DNA of 64,000 bases from Cristatella mucedo (Eukaryota; Bryozoa; Phylactolaemata; Cristatellidae). The stretch spans positions 1,947,001-2,011,000 of the forward strand of contig WPIO01000010.1 in NCBI GenBank assembly GCA_009760855.2, given 5' to 3'. Below the pieces are notes generated by a model. That model worked only from the letters and a program-made list of their open reading frames with translations. It did not search any database and was not told the DNA's origin. Position numbers and translations under genes: made by a program. Below, one piece after another: positions 41,201 to 48,872 of this stretch; the first letter of the stretch is position 1; every line of letters begins with the position of its first letter.

Positions 41201-44200
41201 CCTAAGAGAACCAAATCTCTATTCAGGCGCTTCACTTGTGCCACGGGGCTCGAGCCCACGACCTCGGCCAGTCCTTGGTCTGATCGAGCACCTTAACCGC
41301 TGGGCCAAACCAGCTCGGCATCCAACATTTTCTTGATAGTCAAGTTAATTCATCATGGCTTCTATTGATTTTCTTGTTGGGCTAATAATAAGAATACAAA
41401 TAGTAATAATAGTTCGTCTGTATAGTGCCCTAATAGAAGTAAATCTCTACCCAGGCACAGTTAATGACGTGTACATGTTCATTGAGAAATTAGCACACAA
41501 GAGCATACAAGTATCATGCTTAGATAAGCATGCTAAAGCACACAAGAAGGCAATGCTAGCCATCGGTTAGTGTGACCCCTTGTTAATAGCATGCATCGAA
41601 TCATGCACTGGTTAGCATGAAAAGTGCACTCGGACATGCAAGACGAGTTCTCTGGAGCACAGAGAGAAAGCTGATCGGAGCTATGACAGGTGCTGAGACA
41701 TAGGTGATACACAAGTCAGTGCAGCAGGTGTGACAGAAGCCAAAAGTGAACCCAAAGTTTCATCCTATGCGAACCGATGCCCAATCACCAAAACATTTCT
41801 GCTGAGTGCAAAGAACGGTATGAGCCGAGTGGAGACCGAGGAGCTGGTGCTTCGAGAGCACTCCGGAGAAGCAAGGATGTCTGCTGCTGCATACGAAGGC
41901 TGATCCAAGCCAGTGGTGACTTTTACAGCTACAAAGAGAGTCTTGAAGCCAATTCAATGCTAATAGGGAGCCAGCAAAGCTCAGACAGAAGCAGTGCGAT
42001 GTGGCAGTCATGCCTTTGACGACAGACCAGACGAGCTGCTGAGTTGTACACCAGTTGCAGGCGATAAGAGGCACTGGCTTCAAGTATTGAATGAAGAGAA
42101 TTGCAGTAATATGGATGCGATGTCTAAAAGACGTGAACCAGTTTGTCTGTAAAACTATTATCTGTGTAGGCCCTAGTTTTTCATAATGGTCCTCAGCTAA
42201 AAGTAGGCCGACTTTGCAACGCAGGCAATGTGCTCAGTCGATGGCAATTTGTTTTGAAACAGCATGCTAAGATTGCTGGCAGACATTGCGAGAGTGATGC
42301 CGGATAACACAATCTTGAGAGTGAGGTCATCTAACTGTATGGTGCCACCGGACTTTCCCGCGCTATCTGGCTGGTCTTAAACTAAGCTCAAGGAGATTAT
42401 TGGTCATCCAAGTGCTAAAGTCGTCGGTGCAGAATGCAGGGGAATCAGGCGAGTCGGATTTGAAGCACGGCTGTGCAGAGTCAAAGGATATTGTGGAGCT
42501 GAGTGTCATGTGCTAATAATTGAAAGCCAATAAATATTGTGTTTGGCGATGGCATCTGCCAGGGGGAGAGTACAGATAGTGAAAAGAAGGGAGGGCCCAC
42601 GACCGAACTTGTGCGTATCTAGCACTGTGAGGGCTCCTCTGACTATCGGCAACTATTTACGTCTATGCTCTGTCATCTCTTACCGAGTTAGGACCTATTT
42701 CAGTGCAGCACCGTACCAGTGATATACAGGCGTGTAGAGAGGCACTCCGGCCTCGCCCTGCCCTGATCCGTGTCCTATCCTTCCCTGCCCTGCCTTGATC
42801 CGTGTCCTGCCCTGCTCTGCTCTGCCCGGCCTTGCCCTGATCTGTGTCCGGCTCGGTGCTACTGCCACTCCTCATCTGACATCAAAGCATCTGTCAGCCA
42901 ACCTGTCGGACGTTGCTTTGCTCCCCCTTTGTGTGCAGTAGTGGCAGGGAGTGGTAGTGTCCACGTCAGGCTTTGCAGAACTTTGCTGGCAACCGGCATC
43001 CTGTGCATTTTGTGCATGCGCTCGGCTGGCCGCGAGTTGCGCGCGCAGCCAGCCGACACATCGCACGTGAAACTCACCTCTGTCGTTTGACCCCATCACA
43101 TCTCATGCTGCAGCCGAAGCACTCGCTGCAGTGGAGGAGCAGCTTCTAGCTCGTGCAGCTACGGCGGCTCGTGCTTTCGTCACGCGTCTCCGCATGCTTG
43201 AATTCGCTGCTGCCTTGCCCCTTGCCAGCCGGCTGCTTATCAGTGAGCCCTAGTGGCTAGTGCGCGAACCTGAGCCTCCACCTCAGCTCTTCCTCTGCAA
43301 ATACTCGCCTGCGGATATCGACGGCACGGCGATGCACACGCAGGCCTCCTACGGCTGTGCTGGTACCGGCCCGTGCTCCCACAGCCTCCCGGCCGCCTGC
43401 GTTCGTACCAAAGCCATGCTCGGCTCCGGGCCATGGTGGCGGCGGCGGTGCTTCCGCCACACCTCGGTGGGAGCTTGGGAATGGATCAGCGAGCCCCCCC
43501 CCACAGCAGCCGTCACTTCTCTCTGAACTTCCCTGAAACTTTGCTGAACGCTCTGATTTGTTCTGGTTTTTCATTCGTTTTCTTTTATTTTAGAAAATGC
43601 TAATCAGCGTGCGGCGAAAGCGGGCTTCGACGACGTCGACGATGCAGCAGTCCGGCTCGCTGCCGTCAGCGCAACGTAAGCCTAACCTGAAGTTTTTTTG
43701 CAGTTTTTTACTCCACATATGACTCGCCTCGAAAGCGCCTGCACGATTGAGGTCCGATGCTCTGCCATGTGCAGCAAAGCCTTCTTTTGCTTGAAGGGCT
43801 TCGTAAATGAGTGCTAGCATGCAGATTTACCGCATGAGACCCTCGTTGGCAGCGGCCGAGCTTCTGAGCACCAGCAGCCGGGGCAGCCAGCGTCATGCGA
43901 TTGGTTGACACTTCTTGCGATTGACCCCACCGCTTCTTCCCTAGCTACTAACGGCGGAAGTGGTGAACCTTCTTTTTCTTTTACTGTCTTGATCAAGCTG
44001 CTCTGCCTATTTGCGATGTAACCGAGCAACTTATGACGTTTGATCCCCGACCAGCAGCAGCAGCACGAGTAACCCAAATAGCTGAGTTCAGGTAACGAAC
44101 AAGGCCCACGTCCCGTGACAAAAAAAAAGGATCGTGGTGGTGAGCAAGCAAATGGTCTGCCCCTTGGTGTGTTTATGCGAACAGGCTTTCGGAAGATTAA

Positions 44201-45762
44201 ACAGAAAGAAACATGTTGCTAACCACAGTATGAAGTACTAACACGTTAGTCAGTCCAGCTTTGTTTGGTACTGCCAGGCCTCATTCCACGCAGTCAGAAA
44301 GTAGCGAAACCATCGCTTGAGAGTGAAGGTTACAGAGCAAAGCTGGAAGCGTAGCCGAACGCATGGTTCATCTTTAAGCGATTTGTTTGTTTCTTGACTC
44401 AACAGAGTAGGCTGTTTATTGCTGATCGTTCTGCAGCACTCACTTAGACAGCCCCTGGTTGATTGCTCCTTTGCCGGTGACTTGATACTGCTCGATGACC
44501 TGGCCATTCCTGGCTTCTCTGCCATTCGTTGAGTAGCAAACAGCCACTGCTGCGGGCAGATAGTGATCGCCTTTCTCATGACAGGTCTGACCTCGACCAA
44601 CGGCGCGGCAGGGATGCCGGAGTTCAGCAGCTTTGATGAAGAAAGCGCCTTTGAAGCAGCCCGCAGCAGTCGACAGCAACTCACCACATTCTGCAAGCTT
44701 TCAGCCAAGGACGCGTATGACGGCATGAATGGAGAGCTGTCCTATGCTGATGTCTCTGTCATAGACTCGGAGTGCATCAGCGACTACGCTCACTACGGCC
44801 TCGAGCAGCGCTCCAATAATGGTAAGACTTTTGTACAGCGCTTGCATGATAAATTAGCAGCCATTTTGCTGAGTCACGGATCGTTTGATTCGGTCACATG
44901 ATTGGCTATCCAGCGGCATTCGCTAGGCTTCACTCTTTTTTCAAGAAGACTAAGCTGCTGAGCAAACCACCGGTCCAGCATTGACGACAGTCAGGTCACG
45001 TGGTCACTCGCCCAAGCCACATTTCTGGGCCGTTTCTTTCTGCAGGGGCGGCATGGCTTTGCTCTTAGTGCTGACTGCCACCAGCACGGGTCCTAGCGTT
45101 AGTCGGCGCTAGGACCCAAGTCGCCCGGCTGCAGGCAACCGGCTTTTTTCGGGATGGTGCGTGCGGCGACCGCTCGCGAGGCCACCTGCCGAACGCATTC
45201 ATTTGGCTCCTCTGTGTTGCCGTCTGTCGTAGTACGCCACTATGCCGTCACCTGTCAGCAGTGCGGCTGCTCTGCGACGAGATCGGACGAACTGGACAGG
45301 CTTGCGGCGCCCTGCGAGTGTCACCTGCTGCTGGCCAGCAACGACGGCGAGCGGCCGAGCCAGCGCGCCGGCGCTCAGCCGTGCGTCGTCCAGCCGTACG
45401 ACGTGGGCATCATCTGCAAGCAGGTCAGAAGCCAGAAGGGTCTCTCTGGTCGCGGTCTCCTGCAGCCCGAGTCGGACGAGGAGGACAGCCAGTACCTGAC
45501 GCCCGTGACGTCGTCGTCCGCGTCGCATGGTCCTCTGTCCTCATTCGGGCGCCGACTGCAAGCGGATGATGGCGGCGGCGGCAAGCTCGGAGATGACCCG
45601 TCGACTGCTTTCGCCGGCAGAGCGGATGCATTTCCGGCCTACGGCCACTGCCGCCCGACCTGGCCGGCTAGGGACAATATTGTGCCAGTGGTCGACAGAC
45701 CGCTGCCGCTACTGCTTCGCCCCACCAAGCTTGAACCTATCAACGAGGTGTCGCATCTGTAG
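19481..45762 (+). CDS. ADGRL: latrophilin-like adhesion GPCR (19 exons seen, 5' end missing)
   Basis: Adhesion G-protein-coupled receptor of the latrophilin/Cirl family. It is a plasma-membrane receptor whose lectin domain binds ligands outside the cell, whose GAIN domain cleaves itself at the GPS, and whose seven helices signal inside. Exons read: 19481-19679, 21653-21765, 26001-26278, 27767-27916, 28134-28311, 28935-29066, 29221-29509, 31328-31445, 31608-31711, 31919-32027, 32270-32423, 33346-33412, 37042-37108, 37295-37398, 40016-40184, 40343-40474, 43594-43675, 44585-44821, 45233-45762. All junctions are AG/GT and all phases join without a stop. Domain order is SUEL lectin, HRM, GAIN-GPS, 7TM, cytoplasmic tail. 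No olfactomedin domain is present between SUEL and HRM, as in arthropod and nematode latrophilins. The signal-peptide exon is not identified. The tail exons are less certain than the extracellular and membrane exons. Confidence 0.93.
19936..19983. repeat. (TC)n microsatellite
   Basis: A pure run of about 22 TC units ending in ccag at 19983. The ccag imitates a splice acceptor, but the sequence after it does not continue the SUEL domain. Confidence 0.9.
21653..21765 (+). CDS. ADGRL: latrophilin exon: SUEL lectin, end
   Basis: Acceptor gcatggcag, donor gtaagt. It completes the SUEL domain: [16 protein letters not shown], then [16 protein letters not shown], matching the family pattern C-x-GK-x-SC ... 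DPC-x-x-T-x-KYL-x-V. The entry nucleotide completes an Ala codon with the previous exon. Leaves in phase 1. Confidence 0.93.
22137..22305 (-). mobile_element. SINE2 copy
   Basis: Reverse SINE2 in a latrophilin intron: gcgccccaagagaacttaaa, ctctattcaggg, a G-run expansion at 22204-22215, gggctcgagcccacgacctc, and the tRNA-like head gcgagcaccttaactgcc. Confidence 0.75.
22460..22549. repeat. (CT)n microsatellite
   Basis: Uninterrupted CT repeat of about 44 units within a latrophilin intron. Both strands give Leu-Ser or Arg-Glu open frames that are repeat shadows. Confidence 0.95.
23176..23232. repeat. (GT)n microsatellite
   Basis: GT repeat with TTTG and TCTC interruptions, intronic. Confidence 0.85.
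25496..25572 (+). mobile_element. LINE-B/SINE2-type 3' tail
   Basis: atgcaaagtgcccggaacga, then gaattaattctccgagggca and an ATT-rich tail. It is the shared 3' hairpin without any upstream body, so family assignment between LINE-B and SINE2 is not possible. Confidence 0.55.
26001..26278 (+). CDS. ADGRL: latrophilin exon: HRM (hormone-receptor-motif) domain
   Basis: Acceptor cctgctacag, donor gtaagt. Enters phase 1, leaves phase 0. A Ser/Thr/Pro/Gly-rich linker is followed by the HRM motif: [44 protein letters not shown]. These match the RG-x-x-WP-x-T, CP...G and W...PD-x-S-x-C pattern of latrophilin HRM domains. The exon is very GC-rich. Confidence 0.95.
27767..27916 (+). CDS. ADGRL: latrophilin exon: start of GAIN domain
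   Basis: Acceptor ttcctgtag, donor gtcagt, phase 0 to 0, 50 codons. Encodes [14 protein letters not shown] then [17 protein letters not shown], the helical GAIN subdomain A. N-x-S glycosylation sites are visible (NASS, NLSS). Confidence 0.88.
28134..28311 (+). CDS. ADGRL: latrophilin exon: GAIN subdomain A
   Basis: Acceptor gccggtcgtccag, donor gtagga, phase 0 to 1. Encodes [18 protein letters not shown] and [18 protein letters not shown], matching the AW-x-x-L...AA-x-x-LL-x-x-x-E helix of latrophilin GAIN domains. Confidence 0.9.
28384..28525 (+). repeat. 17-bp minisatellite, about 8 units
   Basis: Head-to-tail units of gggcagagctgtgggca starting at 28384, with single-base variants in the first three units. 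It lies 73 bp after the donor of the GAIN exon ending at 28311. Because 17 is not a multiple of 3, open frames on both strands through it are artefacts. Confidence 0.95.
28935..29066 (+). CDS. ADGRL: latrophilin exon: GAIN, A/B subdomain junction
   Basis: Acceptor ctcttatttgtag, donor gtagtc, phase 1 to 1. Encodes [28 protein letters not shown] and APLKTDDG. Conservation is lower than in neighbouring exons, but phase and position fit. Confidence 0.8.
29221..29509 (+). CDS. ADGRL: latrophilin exon: GAIN subdomain B
   Basis: Acceptor gtgattccag, donor gtaaag, phase 1 to 2. Encodes beta strands [31 protein letters not shown], and ends at CVFWDFHQR, the first Cys and Trp of the GPS. This is the typical latrophilin CAFWDF context. 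Confidence 0.93.
30043..30235 (+). mobile_element. SINE1 copy with internal (CT)n
   Basis: Forward SINE1 in an intron: gtcgtaccctaggggtaaaa, B-box-like cgggttcggctcctgcg, a short CT run in the body, and the end gactgatggattagctgac. Confidence 0.65.
31328..31445 (+). CDS. ADGRL: latrophilin exon: GPS autoproteolysis motif
   Basis: Acceptor catggcctgcag, donor gtaagc, phase 2 to 0. Encodes [10 protein letters not shown], then [16 protein letters not shown]. With the preceding exon it supplies the four Cys and two Trp of the GPS. The catalytic tripeptide His-Leu/Thr is intact, with cleavage expected between the codons at 31398-31400 and 31401-31403. The new N terminus TNFAVLM is the tethered agonist. 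Confidence 0.97.
31608..31711 (+). CDS. ADGRL: latrophilin exon: TM1
   Basis: Acceptor gctattcgcag, donor gtacgt, phase 0 to 2. Encodes [16 protein letters not shown] and [16 protein letters not shown], the first transmembrane helix with the HE-x-x-L...ITWVG signature of adhesion GPCRs. Confidence 0.95.
31919..32027 (+). CDS. ADGRL: latrophilin exon: intracellular loop 1 and TM2
   Basis: Acceptor tacgagcag, donor gtgagt, phase 2 to 0. Encodes [18 protein letters not shown] and [10 protein letters not shown]. The RNTIHKNL motif is diagnostic of latrophilins. Confidence 0.96.
32270..32423 (+). CDS. ADGRL: latrophilin exon: TM3
   Basis: Acceptor ctgcatttcag, donor gtgagc, phase 0 to 1. Encodes [31 protein letters not shown] and YYYAAGYG. 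The LEGVQLY and EVFE motifs are nearly invariant in latrophilins. Confidence 0.97.
33346..33412 (+). CDS. ADGRL: latrophilin exon: TM4
   Basis: Acceptor ctcttatag, donor gtaagt, phase 1 to 2, 67 bp. Encodes [17 protein letters not shown], equivalent to the GVSA-x-IDY-x-SYGT segment of latrophilins. Confidence 0.95.
33680..34690 (+). mobile_element. LINE-B copy in a latrophilin intron, split by SINE1
   Basis: Forward LINE-B with the RT C-terminal region: [20 protein letters not shown], then [16 protein letters not shown], followed by the tract encoding HITPLL- and HWLPVK-type motifs in shifted frames, the 3' UTR (atgctgctactaaccatatt) and the hairpin and tail at 34605-34690. A reverse SINE1 (34393-34555) is inserted into its 3' UTR, so LINE-B is the older insertion. 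5'-truncated and frameshifted. Confidence 0.8.
34393..34555 (-). mobile_element. SINE1 nested in LINE-B
   Basis: Reverse SINE1: ttagccgatttaacagcctc, tagcgacagaggagcc, gcaggatttaaacccacgac. Interrupts the LINE-B 3' UTR. Confidence 0.8.
35732..36765 (-). mobile_element. LINE-A copy, reverse-transcriptase C-terminal half
   Basis: Reverse LINE-A in a latrophilin intron. The 3' tail and UTR lie at 35732-35932. The minus-strand frame 36760-35933 (275 codons) is open and encodes the RT segment after the catalytic aspartates: [65 protein letters not shown] and DYCx[13 protein letters not shown] motifs of the CR1/L2 group. 5'-truncated at about 36765, next to a 13-bp imperfect inverted repeat. Confidence 0.88.
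37042..37108 (+). CDS. ADGRL: latrophilin exon: extracellular loop 2 and TM5 start
   Basis: Acceptor tttgcgttgcag, donor gtgagc, phase 2 to 0, 67 bp. Encodes [20 protein letters not shown]. The CWLR...FIWSF-x-GPV motif carries the loop-2 cysteine that pairs with TM3. Confidence 0.96.
37295..37398 (+). CDS. ADGRL: latrophilin exon: TM5 end and intracellular loop 3
   Basis: Acceptor gtctgcacag, donor gtgagt, phase 0 to 2. Encodes [16 protein letters not shown] then a basic loop [11 protein letters not shown]. Confidence 0.92.
38629..38757 (-). mobile_element. LINE-A 3' end fragment
   Basis: Reverse LINE-A terminus in an intron: taatgtatctccgtcagtaa, cataaagaccatgtgggtgt, gcggcttttggtacgcattc. 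Severely 5'-truncated. Confidence 0.85.
39347..39716 (-). mobile_element. LINE-B 3' region
   Basis: Reverse LINE-B in an intron: AATAATA tail complement, gcgccctcagagaactcaac, gaatcaggatcgaatggtga, and the UTR down to ctttgggagcata. Confidence 0.75.
39833..39876. repeat. (CA)n microsatellite
   Basis: Short CACACAGAGACA array in the intron before the TM6-TM7 exon. Confidence 0.8.
40016..40184 (+). CDS. ADGRL: latrophilin exon: TM6 and TM7
   Basis: Acceptor cacggcgcag, donor gtgagc, phase 2 to 0. Encodes [34 protein letters not shown] and LFHCVCNDK. The LLGLTW-x-FG and NSLQG-x-FIF-x-FHC motifs are hallmark adhesion-GPCR TM6/TM7 sequences. Confidence 0.97.
40343..40474 (+). CDS. ADGRL: latrophilin exon: proximal cytoplasmic tail
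   Basis: Acceptor tgttggacgcag, donor gtgagc, phase 0 to 0, 44 codons. Encodes [18 protein letters not shown] (compare the VRKEYGK-type start of latrophilin tails) and a Ser/Gly/Asn-rich stretch. Confidence 0.9.
41187..41322 (-). mobile_element. SINE2 copy
   Basis: Reverse SINE2: agtcctaagagaaccaaatc, ctctattcaggcgcttcac, ggctcgagcccacgacctcg, and the tRNA-like head gcaccttaaccgctgggcca (A-box complement). Confidence 0.8.
41383..42535 (-). mobile_element. LINE-C copy, decayed
   Basis: Reverse LINE with an AATAATAAG tail complement at 41383, a hairpin-like 3' end (gtgccctaatagaagtaaat, ctctacccaggcac) and a decayed RT C-terminal region. The same order of motifs occurs at 9969-10640. Lies in the intron before tail exon 43594. 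Confidence 0.6.
42727..42858. repeat. imperfect CCTGCCCTG / GATCCGTGTCC repeat
   Basis: Three to four imperfect repeats mixing ccctgccctg with gatccgtgtcct. They give matching open frames on both strands that are not genes. Confidence 0.7.
43594..43675 (+). CDS. ADGRL: latrophilin tail exon (probable)
   Basis: Acceptor cttttattttag, donor gtaagc, 82 bp. In the phase required by both neighbours it reads [20 protein letters not shown] then GSLPSAQ. Basic and Ser/Thr-rich, typical of a receptor tail. No diagnostic motif. Support comes from splice sites and phase. An additional exon between 40474 and 43594 cannot be excluded. Confidence 0.65.
44585..44821 (+). CDS. ADGRL: latrophilin tail exon
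   Basis: Acceptor ctcatgacag, donor gtaaga, phase 1 to 1. Encodes a continuous acidic and Ser/Tyr-rich tail: [52 protein letters not shown]. Tyrosines in acidic context are potential phosphorylation sites (inference). Confidence 0.8.
45088..45117. repeat. perfect 11-bp inverted repeat
   Basis: GGGTCCTAGCG (45088-45098) and CGCTAGGACCC (45107-45117) flank an 8-base loop, in the last intron about 115 bp before the final exon. Could form a stem in the pre-mRNA. Confidence 0.85.
45233..45762 (+). CDS. ADGRL: latrophilin final exon: cytoplasmic tail with C-terminal PDZ ligand
   Basis: Acceptor gtctgtcgtag, phase 1 entry, and a frame open for 176 codons to TAG at 45760. Encodes a Cys-rich patch ([12 protein letters not shown]), YDVGIICKQ, an acidic stretch [12 protein letters not shown], a Gly/Ser linker, and the end [10 protein letters not shown]. 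The last residues fit a class I PDZ ligand (S/T-x-hydrophobic), as does the C terminus of vertebrate latrophilins, which binds Shank proteins. An alternative acceptor at 45050 would stop after seven codons and is less likely. Confidence 0.75.
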
Positions 45763-47420
45763 CAGGAGCGCTCTTGCATTCGACGCCTGCCCCATCCCCC
45801 CTCCGATCTGCCACTATTCAGTTCCACGCCGGCAGGCTAATCTCGTGCTGTGGCAGAGGTGCCGAGTCGTGTGACAAGGAAGCCAGAAGGCTGCCGCTTT
45901 TTGGGACGACGACGGCGGCTTCATGCCGAGGCAGTCAGTCGGTCGGATGCAGCCTCGTTGCAGCAGCCGAAGTGCCATTGCATCTGGCGATGGTGACGAC
46001 CGCTGCGCTTGCATTCAAAGAGGGCAGCCAATTCGGTCGCCTTTGGGCAGCCTCGTACGGACCTCTCGGACTTGGGCGAAAGCAGCTTCGGTTGCTTCTG
46101 GGCGGCGGCAGCCTCGGTGTCTCGGTGCCTCGGACCGTGGCCGTGGCGCCGGCAGGCGGTTCAGGCCTGCAACCAACGAGCACGCTTGCCGCAGCAGGCT
46201 AGCATAGAGGAGCCAGCTGCCCCTGCCCCGGTGCGTGACGCTTTGCTTGCTCGGCTGCCTCATGCATTAGCAGCCGTCCATCGCCCGGGATTCTTTGGCT
46301 GGGCCAGCAGCAGAGGCAAGGTCACCCAAGTCTGGGTGCCATCGGGGGGGGGGGGGACGGAGACGCGTGCCGGTGTCCTGAATGACACCCCTGCCCTCCT
46401 CCGTCTCGCTCTCCCTGGCTCGGCGACGGCAGCAGCACGACGGCAAAGTGTCGCGAACAAGTCGAAAACAGATCTCGGTTCGCTGCCTAAGACCTGCCGA
46501 AGTGCATCGTGGGTAGCCGGCTGTGCTGTCGTGAGGACGGCGACAATCCATATCAATGCGCATTTACTTTTGCCTCTCGAGCTTGCTCGGCTGTTTCTGC
46601 AGATCTGCCGTCATGTTTTTGGCAGGATATTTTATAACTGTCACCAGCATGTGCACAAGCTTACTTTAAGAAATGCTGAGCAGTCTTTGCTTTCCGAATG
46701 CAGCAAGCCAGTTTTTTTCACCATTGCAGTAATGAAAACATTCGATGCTACCACTTCCGTTGCCGCCACGGTGTGTAACGCTCGTGGTTTTAGCTGCTGC
46801 TGCTGCTGTAGTTGTGGCGAACCCGAGCGACGAAGGCTGACTGGACACGTAATCGCTTGCGGCATTCCTCTCCTTCGTCCTCACACGAGGCCCCGGTCGT
46901 TGCACTGTCTACTTACTGATCCCCAGAGGATCCATTACGACTGCGCGGCATTTAGTCACGTGCTTGCTGTCATTTAGTTTGCTCACTCAGGCAGCACCGA
47001 GGAATGTCCAGTGCATGTCTCAGGCCGCGTTTGCTAGTTACTAATCGTCCATAGCATACGCTATGGTGCCAGAAGATGCTGTGTGATCTACATTGACACA
47101 TGCTCCGTTGTTCCTAACAGCAACGTGTTCTGCCCCGTTGGAACTGCTTGTAATTTTCCCAACCACTCCATTATTTCTTTAGAGCTGCTGCTTAACTCTG
47201 TGATTGCTTTCGACTTGAGCCTCTGGAGTGTTTCCTTGTTTTTCGATTGTTGTTAGGAGCCTGATACTCGATGACGTTCTTAGATATTTTGCTGTTACTT
47301 AGATCTAGCTGAAGTCGACAAACTGCTCTGCTATCACCGATGCTACCCCAGATGGCTATTCTTATGTTCCCCCTGGAGACTGTTAAACTTTTGTGGTAGA
47401 GTGTAGCCGTTTACGCATGC
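45763..47420. other. 3' flank of latrophilin with a GC-rich open frame
   Basis: Probable 3' UTR and flank. A 322-codon frame at 46009-46977 (+) is open, but it has no domain, skewed Ala/Arg/Ser/Cys composition, a G-run at 46346-46357 and equally open antisense frames. It is best regarded as a GC-rich chance frame, and part may be 3' UTR. Confidence 0.4.
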
Positions 47421-47990
47421 ATGCATCTCATTCAATTTCACGACTTGGTTCATCTCCGATTCTCGGACCAGCTAGTGGTAAGTGCTGTAATTTGTCGCCC
47501 ACCAGCCAGCAATTCCAACGTCTCCGACTTTTCTGACTTACTACCAGTTCTTTGCACTGGACACATCTCCCTCCCTTCCCATTCACTATCTATTCAACAT
47601 GGTGATTTGAAGACTCATTTTGGTAGCCTCTAGCCATCAGATCCTATGTGCTCCAAAGCGCTTTCACTGTCTCGGCCTTTCTGCCTTCATGCTGACGTTA
47701 AAGCTTCTACATATAGCCAAGGCCACACCCTTTGACCGCAACTCTTCCCGTATGCTGTCGACCACTATCTCCATCCCCTTGTGCATATCTGATCATCAGG
47801 ATTTAATTCTCCCGGGAACTGTGTTCAGCATCCAAAATATACCCGTGAGTCAAGAAACCTGAAGGCGCCACAGACTGATGCCGTCCGTAGCAAACTTGTG
47901 TCATCTGTCTGTCTGCTTCGTCGTCTAATCGACCTTTCTTTCGAGCCGATTCCACAGCCCACCACTATCCACCGCCAGCGGACACAAATC
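47421..47990 (+). mobile_element. LINE endonuclease remnant
   Basis: Decayed apurinic-endonuclease domain of a CR1/Jockey-group LINE. VSAVICRPPASNSNVSDFSD (47476-47535) matches the YRPP...F...F motif, and ISDHQDLIL (47784-47810) retains the SDH motif near the end of that domain. Several frameshifts lie between. No RT follows. Confidence 0.65.
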
Positions 47991-48514
47991 CACCAGACAT
48001 CGTCGTATCCAATCGTAGGCATATAATTTGGAGTTGGTTGCTATATTGCCATCCAATATTAAGAATTATAACAGTTATGGTAAGTCTCTCGTATAGGGCT
48101 CGAAGGAGAGCTAATTTCAATCCAGCCGCTTTACGGCTCGCTACAAAAGAACCCATAGCCTAGAACCAATGACAAGTAAAGTGTCGTGCATGGACAAGCA
48201 AGCAAAAATAGTCAAGAATAATAAGAATAAAATACATTCGTCAGTTGTCCTAAGATAACTAATTTCATTCTAACGTGGACTTAATGGACTGACACGATCT
48301 ATAATGATACTCCAATGCCAGTCAATGGACAGTCAGAGTTTATCTTACGTACGCTTTCTCAAGATTCACTTAGTTGTTCTAACTTGGTAGAAGTCGGCAG
48401 TTTAATCGTGTAGCATCATCGCATCGAGGGTGTATACTTTGGTTAGTCAGAGGAGCTCAATCTTTCTGAGCATAAGATAGTGCCACATTGTTTTGCGATC
48501 GGCTAATAAATGCT

Positions 48515-48583
48515 GTGCCTAAAAGTGCCTAGAAAGAGATTGAGTTCTTTGAGTGCGCTATATCAATTGTATTATTATCATAT
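48515..48583 (+). mobile_element. LINE-B/SINE2-type 3' tail
   Basis: aaagtgcctagaaagagatt, then gagttctttgagtgcgctat and an (ATT)n tail. Confidence 0.65.
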
Positions 48584-48629
48584 TTTATTATTAGTTAAGC
48601 ACTTGCTTCTAAAATGCGAACGTTCGGTA

Positions 48630-48772
48630 TGCTGGTGTGGCCCAGTGGTTAAAGTGCTCGCCCCGACCAAGGTCTGGCCGAGGTCGTGGGCTCGAGCTCC
48701 ATGTCAGACGTGAAGCGCCTGAAATAGAGATTAAGTTCTCATAGGGCGCTATACAAATGGATTATATTTACA
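48630..48772 (+). mobile_element. SINE2 copy, best forward example
   Basis: tRNA-like head with the A box tggcccagtggttaaagtgc, gaccaaggtctggccgaggt, B-box-like gggctcgagctcc, then the 3' hairpin aagcgcctgaaatagagatt / aagttctcatagggcgctat. The 3' part is clearly related to the LINE-B terminus. Confidence 0.85.
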
Positions 48773-48872
48773 TTTTAGAGTAAACAGTGTAAACAGTTTC
48801 CTGCAAACGACTTGCGTTGGCAGGTATAAACACATTTGTCAGTTGTGAAGAGACCTTGATACAGGTAATATA

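Noticed and set aside
45051-45073. Alternative latrophilin last exon from the ctttctgcag acceptor
   Set aside because: Stops after seven codons. The 45233 acceptor gives 176 codons ending in a PDZ-type ligand.
46009-46977. 322-codon open frame downstream of the latrophilin gene
   Set aside because: No domain, skewed Ala/Arg/Ser/Cys composition, passes through a G homopolymer, and similarly open antisense frames exist. It is typical of GC-rich non-coding DNA.
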